Below, in pieces: positions 57,775 to 64,000 of a stretch of DNA of 64,000 nucleotides. A program made the translations under genes and the position numbers. The notes beneath the pieces were generated by a model, which saw only the letters and a list, made by a program, of their open reading frames with translations, had not been told where the DNA came from and ran no database searches. Numbering within the stretch: the stretch's first letter is position 1; each line of letters starts with the position of its first letter. Source of the stretch: Gordonia crocea (lineage in GTDB: Bacteria; Actinomycetota; Actinomycetes; Mycobacteriales; Mycobacteriaceae); NCBI RefSeq assembly GCF_009932435.1, contig NZ_BJOU01000001.1, positions 2,232,001 through 2,296,000 of the forward strand, read 5' to 3'.

Positions 57775-58479
57775 CTAGCGGCCTCCTCCTGCTCCGGTTC
57801 CCGCCGTCCCGGTCGCGCCGCCGACCGCGGTCCCCGCCAGTTCCGCCCCGGGGGCCGGGAGGGACAGGCGGGCGGTGTTGTTCACCGTGTGCACCACGGT
57901 CTGGCGGGGGTGGTAGCGGACCACCGACAGTGAGGCCGGTTCCACGACGATGCGCTGGAAGCCGTCCAGGTGCAGTCCCATGGCATCGGCGATGACGGCC
58001 TTGATGATGTCGCCGTGGGTACACGCCACCCAGAGGCCGGAGCCGTCCTCGCCGCCGTATTGCGCGTCGAGTTCGCGCACCGCGCTCACCGCCCGGCTGG
58101 CCATCGCGGACATGGCCTCCCCACCGGGGAAGACGGCGGCCGACGGTTGGCGCTGGACGGTTTGCCACAGCGGTTCCTTGGCGAGCTCGGCCAACGGCCG
58201 GTTGGTCCACTCCCCGTAGTCGACCTCGGCAAGGTCGTCGACCACCACCTCGGGGACGTCGACGAGGCCGGCGACCAGGGGGGCCACCGTCTCTGCGCAG
58301 CGCTGCAACGGGGACCGGGCGATCGCGCGCAGTCGGGCGCCGCGCTCGCCGAGCCGGTCCGGGAGTTCGGCGGCCTGGGCGCGCCCCACGTCGTCGAGCG
58401 CAACACCGGGGCTGCGTCCGGCGAGCACCGAGGCGGTGTTCGCCGTCGAGCGTCCGTGTCGCACCAAGATGACTGCCAT
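57775..58479 (-). CDS. Histidine-phosphatase-family protein (MSMEG_4193-like)
   Basis: 234 residues. The catalytic motif LVRHGRSTAN is at the N-terminus, and the second His is in CTHGDIIKAV. It is known from the conserved actinobacterial module with DUF3090 and SCO1664 and is annotated as a putative phosphomutase. TAAAGT lies 6 nt before the ATG. It is the first gene of the operon phosphatase-DUF3090-SCO1664. Confidence 0.86.
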   Translation of the reverse strand: MAVILVRHGRSTANTASVLAGRSPGVALDDVGRAQAAELPDRLGERGARLRAIARSPLQRCAETVAPLVAGLVDVPEVVVDDLAEVDYGEWTNRPLAELAKEPLWQTVQRQPSAAVFPGGEAMSAMASRAVSAVRELDAQYGGEDGSGLWVACTHGDIIKAVIADAMGLHLDGFQRIVVEPASLSVVRYHPRQTVVHTVNNTARLSLPAPGAELAGTAVGGATGTAGTGAGGGR

Positions 58480-58485
58480 GGGTCC

Positions 58486-58491
58486 ACTTTA
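58486..58491 (-). promoter_or_regulatory. -10 box of the phosphatase-DUF3090-SCO1664 operon (leaderless)
   Basis: TAAAGT on the minus strand, 6 nt before the ATG at 58479. Confidence 0.5.
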
Positions 58492-58513
58492 CGGGCGCCG
58501 TCGGGCGCCGCGC

Positions 58514-59338
58514 TCAGCTCGCGGCGATGGTGTTGGTCGCCAGCAGGGCGATGAGGACCAGACCCAGGGCGACCCGATAGGCGCCGAACCAGTTCATCGA
58601 GTGGTGGGCGACGAATCGCAGCAACCATTTGATGGCGGCGTACCCGACGACGAAGGCGATGACCACCGAGGCGAGCAACTGCCATCCGCTGGCGGACAGG
58701 CCCTCCACGCTCGGCTCGAAGGCGTCGGGGAGGCTGAACAGGCCGGCGCCGAAGACCGCCGGGATGGCCAGGAGGAAGGACAGCCGGAAGGCCGATTCGC
58801 GGTCCAGGCCGGCGAACAGGCCGGCGCTGGCCGACGCCCCGGAGCGCGAGACCCCGGGGATGAGCGCCAGGCATTGGGCCAATCCCATCGCCACGGCGTC
58901 GCGCATGGTGACGTCGTCGAGGGATCGCCGCTGGGTGGCGTAGCGCTCGGCGAGCCAGAACACCCCGGAGAACAGGATCAACACGATGGCGGTGAGCCAC
59001 AGGTTGCGATCGCGGATCAGGTCCCGGAAGGCGAAGCCGATGACGCCGATGGGGATGGTCGCGACGATGACCGCCCAGCCGACCCGGTAGTCGACCCCGC
59101 GCTTGTCCGCATGGACCAGCCCGGCGAACCAGGCGATGACGATCCGGACGATGTCCTTGAAGAAGAAGACGAGCACGGCCAACTCGGTCCCCAGCTGCGA
59201 CACCGCGGTGAACGACGCGCCCGCGTCGTCGTTCCACAGGAGCCGGGACACGATGAGCAAATGCCCCGACGAGGAGATCGGCAGGAACTCGGTCAGGCCC
59301 TGGACAACGCTCAACACGATCGTCTGCAGCCATGTCAT
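58514..59338 (-). CDS. uppP: Undecaprenyl-diphosphatase UppP
   Basis: 274 residues with about eight membrane helices. Signature segments are [16 protein letters not shown] near residue 14 and [19 protein letters not shown], the catalytic loop. It recycles undecaprenyl-PP to the monophosphate for cell-wall synthesis and gives bacitracin tolerance. [14 protein letters not shown] is chosen as N-terminus; GTG codons 6-9 bases earlier cannot be excluded. It lies just upstream of the phosphatase module, as Rv2136c does. Confidence 0.94.
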   Translation of the reverse strand: MTWLQTIVLSVVQGLTEFLPISSSGHLLIVSRLLWNDDAGASFTAVSQLGTELAVLVFFFKDIVRIVIAWFAGLVHADKRGVDYRVGWAVIVATIPIGVIGFAFRDLIRDRNLWLTAIVLILFSGVFWLAERYATQRRSLDDVTMRDAVAMGLAQCLALIPGVSRSGASASAGLFAGLDRESAFRLSFLLAIPAVFGAGLFSLPDAFEPSVEGLSASGWQLLASVVIAFVVGYAAIKWLLRFVAHHSMNWFGAYRVALGLVLIALLATNTIAAS

Positions 59339-59459
59339 CTCCACCACGACGGGCCATCCTACCCACGGGGGATCGGCGGGCCGGGGCGGCCGGTGGTCTG
59401 CCCCCGTCGGACGTGGTGCCGCCACGGTTCACGACTCCAGTGCTGGCAATATAGGGCGC

Positions 59460-60470
59460 ATGTCCTTGCGCCCGCACGCCCTCGTCGTTCTCGCCGCCAC
59501 CGCCGTGTTGACCGTCGGTGTGGCGGGTTGTGGATCGGGTGACGAGCACGGTCGGCCCGATGTGCCGACGGTGGCCCCGCAGACCCCGCTGTCGGCGCCG
59601 CCGGTCGCCGAGCCGCCGGCGGGCGCCGTCGTCGAGGCGCCGCGATTGGGGTCGGCCATCGCGCTCACCACGACTGCCCGATCACTGGCGGCGATTGCCC
59701 GCGACGGACGGTCGGTGTCGCTGTTCTCCCCCGCCGACCCGAGCCGCCCGGCCCTGGTGGCAGCCACTCCCGAGGTGCGGGCGATCACCGCCGACGGTGA
59801 CGGCTTCGTCGCCGTCGGCCCCGCCTCGGTGGCCCGCATCGCCGCCGACGGCACCACCACCGTGCGCCCGCTGGCCCGACCGGGGTTGTCGGTCGCGGTG
59901 GACGGCCCCCAGGTCTTCGTCGGCACCGAGCACGGCCACCTGCTGATCCTCGACGCGGCGCTGACCCAGACCCGCGACATCGGCGGGTTCGTGCGCGTCG
60001 ACGAGGTCGCTGTCGGCCGGTTTGAGGGACGGCGCCAGATCGTCGTCTTGGACCGGGCGCAATCCCTGGTGACCACGGTCGACCCGAACGGCGGGGAACG
60101 GGGTGCCGCGCTGCGCGCCGGCAACGGCGCGACGACGTTGATCGCCGATCGGTTCGGCCGCTTCCTCGTCGCCAACCCCCGCGACGGCCAGTTGCTCGGG
60201 TTCTACGGCAATCCGCTGATCATGCGGTTCCGATTCCCGGTCGCCGACGGCCCGTACGGCCTGGCCTACGACTCGCGTCGCAACCTGCTCTGGGTGTCGC
60301 TGACCGCGGCCAACCGGGTGGTGGGATACGACCTGTCCGCCGGAGAGCCGCGCGAGCGGGCCCGCTTCGCCACCGTGCGCCAGCCGGACTCGATCGCGGT
60401 CGATCCGGCATCCGGGGTGGTGTTCGTGCTGTCGGCCACCGGCGGGGGGCTGCAGCGTGTCCAGCCCTGA
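59460..60470 (+). CDS. LppL-like lipoprotein with beta-propeller repeats
   Basis: 336 residues. A signal peptide ends in the lipobox LTVGVAGC, so it is a lipoprotein anchored outside. The rest has recurring beta-sheet blades (GPASVARIAADGTTTV, GNGATTLIADRFGRFLVANP, VADGPYGLAYDSRRNLLWVS). It is in the LppL position of mycobacteria next to uppP. Function unknown. Its stop overlaps the next gene by 14 bp. Confidence 0.8.
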   Translation: MSLRPHALVVLAATAVLTVGVAGCGSGDEHGRPDVPTVAPQTPLSAPPVAEPPAGAVVEAPRLGSAIALTTTARSLAAIARDGRSVSLFSPADPSRPALVAATPEVRAITADGDGFVAVGPASVARIAADGTTTVRPLARPGLSVAVDGPQVFVGTEHGHLLILDAALTQTRDIGGFVRVDEVAVGRFEGRRQIVVLDRAQSLVTTVDPNGGERGAALRAGNGATTLIADRFGRFLVANPRDGQLLGFYGNPLIMRFRFPVADGPYGLAYDSRRNLLWVSLTAANRVVGYDLSAGEPRERARFATVRQPDSIAVDPASGVVFVLSATGGGLQRVQP

Positions 60471-60765
60471 GACTCCCCCCGTCGACGGTGAACCGTTGGA
60501 CCTGCCCGGCACGCGCACCGGGCGGCTGCCTCCGGGCTGGGAGGCCGAGACGGTCGCCGACGACGTCGAAGCGCTGCTGCTGCGGTTGCCGCCGGAGGTG
60601 ACGAGGATCAGCGCGACCATGCGCCTGGCGATCCAGGCGGAGTTCGGCGGCTGGGAGTTAAAACGAACGCGACTCTATCCCGACGGTTCGCGCACCGTGC
60701 TGCTGCGCCGCAAGCGCAGCCGACTGCGGCCGCGAGTCTCGCGCCCCGATATCGAACTGGCCTGA
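60457..60765 (+). CDS. DUF5703-like small protein
   Basis: 102 residues. It contains LPPGWEAETVADDVEALLLRLP and GGWELKRTRLYPDGSRTVLLRRKRSR, an alpha/beta pair with a basic C-terminus. ATG 60457 lies inside the lipoprotein gene, in a different frame. Conserved in actinobacteria and uncharacterised; DUF number from memory. Confidence 0.72.
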   Translation: MSSPETPPVDGEPLDLPGTRTGRLPPGWEAETVADDVEALLLRLPPEVTRISATMRLAIQAEFGGWELKRTRLYPDGSRTVLLRRKRSRLRPRVSRPDIELA

Positions 60766-60792
60766 CCGGCCCGCCCAACTCGGGGCGTGTGC

Positions 60793-61092
60793 TCACGCGC
60801 AGTCGATGCAGATCCGCTCGTTGCCCTTTTCCCGGGCCAGTCGGCTGCGGTGGTAGACGAGGAAGCATCGCGAGCAGGTGAACTCGTCGGCCTGCTTGGG
60901 CACGACCCGGACCGAGAGCTCCTCACCGGACAGGTCGGCGCCGGGCAACTCGAAGGACTCGGCGGTCTCGACCTCGTCGACGTCCACCGATGCCGCCTGC
61001 GCCTCGCTGCGCCGCGCCTTCAACTCCTCGAGCGAGTCTTCGCTGATGTCATCAGATTCGGTCCGCCGTGGTGCGTCGTAATCAGTGGCCAT
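60793..61092 (-). CDS. DUF4193 zinc-ribbon protein
   Basis: 99 residues. An acidic N-terminal half precedes a compact C-terminal zinc ribbon, CSRC near residue 75 and CIDC at the end (FTCSRCFLVYHRSRLAREKG). It matches Rv2699c, beside cei in mycobacteria. A GGAG lies about 10 nt before the ATG. The GlxR/CRP-type palindrome lies 114 bp upstream. Confidence 0.88.
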   Translation of the reverse strand: MATDYDAPRRTESDDISEDSLEELKARRSEAQAASVDVDEVETAESFELPGADLSGEELSVRVVPKQADEFTCSRCFLVYHRSRLAREKGNERICIDCA

Positions 61093-61432
61093 GTCTCTGG
61101 CTCCTATCCCCTGTCGCTAGCGCCTGCACGCCTGGTGGTCTCCGCCGGTGTCGCCTTCCAACGCCGCGACTCCCGGATTTGTTGCCGCGATCAACCGTTT
61201 TTCCCTGTGATTTACATCACACTTTGTCATTGCTGCTTCGCGGGGTGGCTGTTTCGAGGCAGGCGCAATCTAGCGCGGCGCCGACGCGAAGTCAATTATC
61301 CGCCGCGGGCGCGGCGTCCACCCTCCGCTCCCATCACCCCGCTACAGTGAATCGCAGATCCGCGCCGCCATCGTTTTCGGCGTGGAGCACACGGCAGAAC
61401 GAACCGCTGCAGGACGAGTAGGAAGGGTGCGC
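61093..61432. promoter_or_regulatory. 340-bp divergent regulatory region between DUF4193 and cei
   Basis: The longest gene-free stretch in the window. It holds the GlxR/CRP-type palindrome (61206-61221), an A/T-richer segment near 61190-61310, a TACAGT -10 candidate for cei (61343-61348), and AGGAAGG before the cei start. I see no gene-like frame with coding character. Confidence 0.7.
61206..61221. promoter_or_regulatory. GlxR/CRP-type cAMP-receptor site
   Basis: TGTGATTTACATCACA is a perfect match to the TGTGANNTANNTCACA consensus of corynebacterial GlxR and resembles mycobacterial CRP sites. It could serve either gene. Confidence 0.7.
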
Positions 61433-62119
61433 GTGGTCGCCTCAATCACCAACGGCTACTCGAAGGACCACAACGGCCGCCCGTTCCGCCGGCGCGTACC
61501 CACCCCGGCCATCATCGCCACCGCCATCCTCGCCGCCCTGGGTGCGGTCGTCTGGACGGTGGCGCTCACCGGCGGCGCCGATTCGCGTGTCCCCGTCGAC
61601 TGCAACCAACCGTCGGCGGCCTCGGCGGTCCCCGCGGCCCCGAACGCCGCACCCGCCCCGAAGCTGACCGCGATGAACCGCGACGACCTCGTCGATGTGG
61701 CACCGGCTGCCCTCGCGACCTTCGGTGTGCGCGTGCTCAACGCGTCGAATCACCGCGGCAAGGCCCAGGCCATCGCCGACGAGCTGATCAACCAGGGGTT
61801 CACCCCGGTCCAGGACAACGCCATCGGCGACGACCCCGTCTACCCCAACCGGGACTTGAACTGTGTCGGCCAGATCCGCTTCGGCGAGGCCGGCAAGGCC
61901 AGTGCCGCGGCCTTGTCGTTGGCCGTCCCATGCGCGCAGCTGGTGACCGACGGCCGCGCCGGCACCGACGTCGACCTGGTGCTCGGCGAGTACTTCACCG
62001 GCACCGAACAGTCCGCCGATGCGCAGGCCGCCCTGGAGGCGTTGCGGTCGGCCGACCCCCGCAACAAGACCGGCGTCGACCCGGCCCTGATCCGGGCGGT
62101 CCACTCCGGGCGGTGCTGA
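61433..62119 (+). CDS. cei: Cei-like envelope-integrity protein (LytR C-terminal domain)
   Basis: 228 residues. A basic N-terminus (NGRPFRRRVPTP) and one membrane helix (about 26-48) precede an outside domain with FGVRVLNASNHRGKAQAIADEL, the LytR_C fold, and paired cysteines. In M. tuberculosis Cei (Rv2700) supports cell-envelope integrity. GTG 61433 is selected by AGGAAGG 6 nt upstream. It converges with suhB (32-bp gap). Confidence 0.86.
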   Translation: MVASITNGYSKDHNGRPFRRRVPTPAIIATAILAALGAVVWTVALTGGADSRVPVDCNQPSAASAVPAAPNAAPAPKLTAMNRDDLVDVAPAALATFGVRVLNASNHRGKAQAIADELINQGFTPVQDNAIGDDPVYPNRDLNCVGQIRFGEAGKASAAALSLAVPCAQLVTDGRAGTDVDLVLGEYFTGTEQSADAQAALEALRSADPRNKTGVDPALIRAVHSGRC

Positions 62120-62151
62120 CCGGGGACTGTCCCGAACCCGCGGCGTGCCGG

Positions 62152-63033
62152 TCAGGCCAGCGGCAGGGGGGCGAGCGCGCCGCACCCGTCGAGCACCGCC
62201 CGCAAGGGGTCGGCGAGCCCCGGTGCGATCGCGACGGTGACGTCGCCGGCGTCGGACCGCGAGTCGGCCGACGGGGTGATGACCACCGCCCCCGCTTCGG
62301 CAGCGATGAGCGCCCCCGCCGCCCAGTCCCACGGGGACAGTCCATGCTCGTAGTGCGCGTCGACTGATCCCTCTGCGACCAGGCACAGGTCGATGGCTGC
62401 GGCGCCGATCCGCCGGATGTCGCGGACGGCGGGCAGCAGGTCGCACAGGATCCGGGCCTGCTCGCGCCGACGCTGGGCCGAATAGGCGAAGCCGGTGGCC
62501 ACCAATGCCAGCGCCGGATCGGTCGCCGCGCTGGCCGACAGCGCCATCGTGCCCGAGGCGTCGGTCCGGAAGGCCCCGCCGCCCAGTGATGCGTGGTAAG
62601 TCACGCCCCGTGCGACGTCGACCACCGCACCGGCCACCGACCGGCCGTCGACCTGGGCCGCGACCGAGACCGCGTAGGCGGGGATCCCGTAGAGGAAGTT
62701 GACCGTCCCGTCGATGGGGTCGACCACCCACCGGATTCCGCTGGGCGCTTCGCGGTCGCCTCCGCCCTCCTCACCCAGGACGGCATCCCCCGGGCGCCGT
62801 TGGGCGAGTTCCGCGCGGATGACGTCCTCGGACTCGGTGTCGGCCACCGTCACCGGATCGGTCGGAGCCGACTTCGTCTGCACCACACCGCGATTGGCCG
62901 CGCCGTTGGCGAAGAGCTCCGGGCGGCGGCGGCGTACGTGGTCGGCCGCGGTCTCGGCGACGGCAACCGCCACTTCGACCAACTGGGCCGGCGTCCAATC
63001 CGGGCCGATGGGTTTCGCGGGAGAAGTGCTCAC
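62152..63033 (-). CDS. suhB: Inositol-1-monophosphatase SuhB
   Basis: 293 residues. Metal-binding motifs are DPIDGTVNFLYG near residue 100 and WDWAAGALIAAEAGA near 225, both typical of IMPases. It dephosphorylates inositol-1-phosphate to supply inositol for mycothiol and phosphatidylinositol. GTG 63033 is immediately preceded by GGGAGG. It is divergent from ppgK with a 73-bp gap. Confidence 0.9.
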   Translation of the reverse strand: MSTSPAKPIGPDWTPAQLVEVAVAVAETAADHVRRRRPELFANGAANRGVVQTKSAPTDPVTVADTESEDVIRAELAQRRPGDAVLGEEGGGDREAPSGIRWVVDPIDGTVNFLYGIPAYAVSVAAQVDGRSVAGAVVDVARGVTYHASLGGGAFRTDASGTMALSASAATDPALALVATGFAYSAQRRREQARILCDLLPAVRDIRRIGAAAIDLCLVAEGSVDAHYEHGLSPWDWAAGALIAAEAGAVVITPSADSRSDAGDVTVAIAPGLADPLRAVLDGCGALAPLPLA

Positions 63034-63106
63034 CCTCCCATTGTCCCCGATAGCCTGGGCCCATCGCCGTCCGACCGTGACGCATGAGCCGAGAGGGGCC
63101 GATCCG

Positions 63107-63928
63107 ATGTCCGCTGCTTCGACCGCAACGACGACCGCCGAACCGGAGCCGGTCGCCATCGACCCGGGCGATCCCCGCTACGCCTTCGGGGTCGACGTCG
63201 GAGGATCCGGGGTGAAGGGCGGGATCGTCGACCTCACCACCGGAACCCTCGTCGGCGATCGACACAAGATCAAAACCCCCCAGCCCGCCACCCCGAAGGC
63301 CGTCGCGACCACGGTGGCCGCGATCGTCGAACACTTCTCCTGGACGGGCCGGGTGGGGATCACATTGCCCAGCGTGGTCGTCGACGGGGTTGTGCGGACC
63401 GCGGCGAACATCGACAAGGGGTGGATCGGGACCGACGCGTACGCCCTCTTCGGCGAGCACGTGTCCGCCGAGGGGTTCACCGTGCTCAACGATGCCGATG
63501 CCGCCGGCCTCGCCGAGGCGCGCTACGGCGGCCAGGTCGACGACGTCGAGGGTGTGGTCATCATGTTGACCCTCGGTACCGGTATCGGTTCGGCGATCCT
63601 GTTCGACGGCGGTCGGCTGCTGCCCAACACCGAACTCGGGCACCTCCAGGTCGGCGACGCGATCGCCGAGGAGCGGGCGTCGGCCCGGGTGAAGGAGGAC
63701 AACGACTGGAGCTACGCCCGGTGGGCGAAAGAGTTGTCCCGGGTGCTGGCGGAGTATGAGAAGTTGTTCTCGCCCAAGCTCTTCATCCTCGGCGGTGGGA
63801 TCAGCCGCAAATCGCACAAGTGGCTGCCACTGCTGACCAATTCGACCCCGGCGGCGCCGGCCACGCTGCGCAACACGGCCGGGATCGTCGGCGCGGCGAT
63901 GGCCGCACAAGCGGGTCTGCGGCCCTGA
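63107..63928 (+). CDS. ppgK: Polyphosphate glucokinase PpgK
   Basis: 273 residues of the ROK fold. Motifs are FGVDVGGSGVKGGIVDL (phosphate 1), LTLGTGIGSAIL and NTELGHLQ (the ROK His site in Gly-His form), and LFILGGGISRK. It phosphorylates glucose with polyphosphate or ATP. GAGAGGGG lies 9-10 nt before the ATG. It is next to the presumed sigA in mycobacteria. Confidence 0.93.
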   Translation: MSAASTATTTAEPEPVAIDPGDPRYAFGVDVGGSGVKGGIVDLTTGTLVGDRHKIKTPQPATPKAVATTVAAIVEHFSWTGRVGITLPSVVVDGVVRTAANIDKGWIGTDAYALFGEHVSAEGFTVLNDADAAGLAEARYGGQVDDVEGVVIMLTLGTGIGSAILFDGGRLLPNTELGHLQVGDAIAEERASARVKEDNDWSYARWAKELSRVLAEYEKLFSPKLFILGGGISRKSHKWLPLLTNSTPAAPATLRNTAGIVGAAMAAQAGLRP

Positions 63929-63976
63929 GGCCTGCCGCCTGACCTGGTGGTTACCGCCCAAACCTGAGTGTTTCGT

Positions 63977-63982
63977 TACAAT
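63977..63982 (+). promoter_or_regulatory. -10 box at the window edge, possibly for sigA
   Basis: TACAAT is a near-consensus -10. In related genomes sigA follows ppgK, but the gene itself is outside the window. Confidence 0.4.
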
Positions 63983-64000
63983 GGAACGCGTTGCGACGAT

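Noticed and set aside
62120..62151. GGGACTGTCCC inverted repeat between cei and suhB as a terminator
   Set aside because: The loop would be one base, too small for a stable hairpin.

Overview
The window is a gene-dense, high-GC actinobacterial chromosome segment. Nothing in it looks phage-borne, plasmid-borne or IS-like, and I saw no rRNA, tRNA or CRISPR array. A Pup-proteasome locus, mycothiol ligase mshC, an mptB-type mannosyltransferase, polyphosphate glucokinase and conserved DUF families typical of Mycobacteriales point to a mycolic-acid actinomycete. A Gordonia-like organism is my best guess; genus is inferred from gene content and order only.

Layout. (1) 1-12.8 kb: the end of mptB, an ABC exporter pair, heme A genes ctaA and ctaB around a small conserved protein and a quinone oxidoreductase, then the pentose-phosphate operon tkt-tal-zwf-opcA-pgl. 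From memory this matches the M. tuberculosis Rv1445c-Rv1459c region. (2) 12.9-30.6 kb: a more variable stretch with an acyl-CoA ligase, a copper operon (copZ-like chaperone, His-rich anchored protein, Cu P-type ATPase) behind a double CsoR-type operator, an LLM oxidoreductase, a sensor kinase/response regulator/DUF4097 operon, a VOC protein, a hotdog thioesterase divergent from a dienoyl-CoA isomerase (with a KstR-like box between), a BadF-type kinase, htpG, a DUF4189 protein, a LmbE-type deacetylase and an MFS exporter. (3) 30.6-60.8 kb: the proteasome superlocus. It runs from an exonuclease and a DUF4333 protein through helY, tatC, tatA, pafC, pafB, pafA, prcA, prcB, pup, dop, mpa and trmI to hisG/hisE, metH, a PAC2 protein, mshC, a three-gene module (SCO1664-like kinase fold, DUF3090, histidine phosphatase), uppP, an LppL-like lipoprotein and a DUF5703 protein. 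It resembles Rv2090-Rv2138 without the insertions seen there. (4) 60.8-64 kb: DUF4193, cei, suhB, ppgK and the start of a promoter region probably belonging to sigA (compare Rv2699c-Rv2703).

How the genes work together. Oxidative pentose-phosphate enzymes supply NADPH and pentoses. CtaA/CtaB make heme A for cytochrome oxidase. Pup is deamidated by Dop, ligated by PafA and recognised by Mpa, which feeds the PrcAB core; PafBC are DNA-damage transcription activators. TatA/TatC export folded proteins.

The most unusual signals are non-coding. Two arrays of the same 21-bp repeat fill two convergent gene junctions about 6 kb apart. Around a dozen genes have a TANNNT -10 box 6-8 nt before the start codon and so are probably leaderless. 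There are also clear operator-like palindromes: CsoR-type, KstR-type, GlxR/CRP-type, a motif shared by ctaA and ctaB, and GTTAAC sites in front of the sensor kinase.
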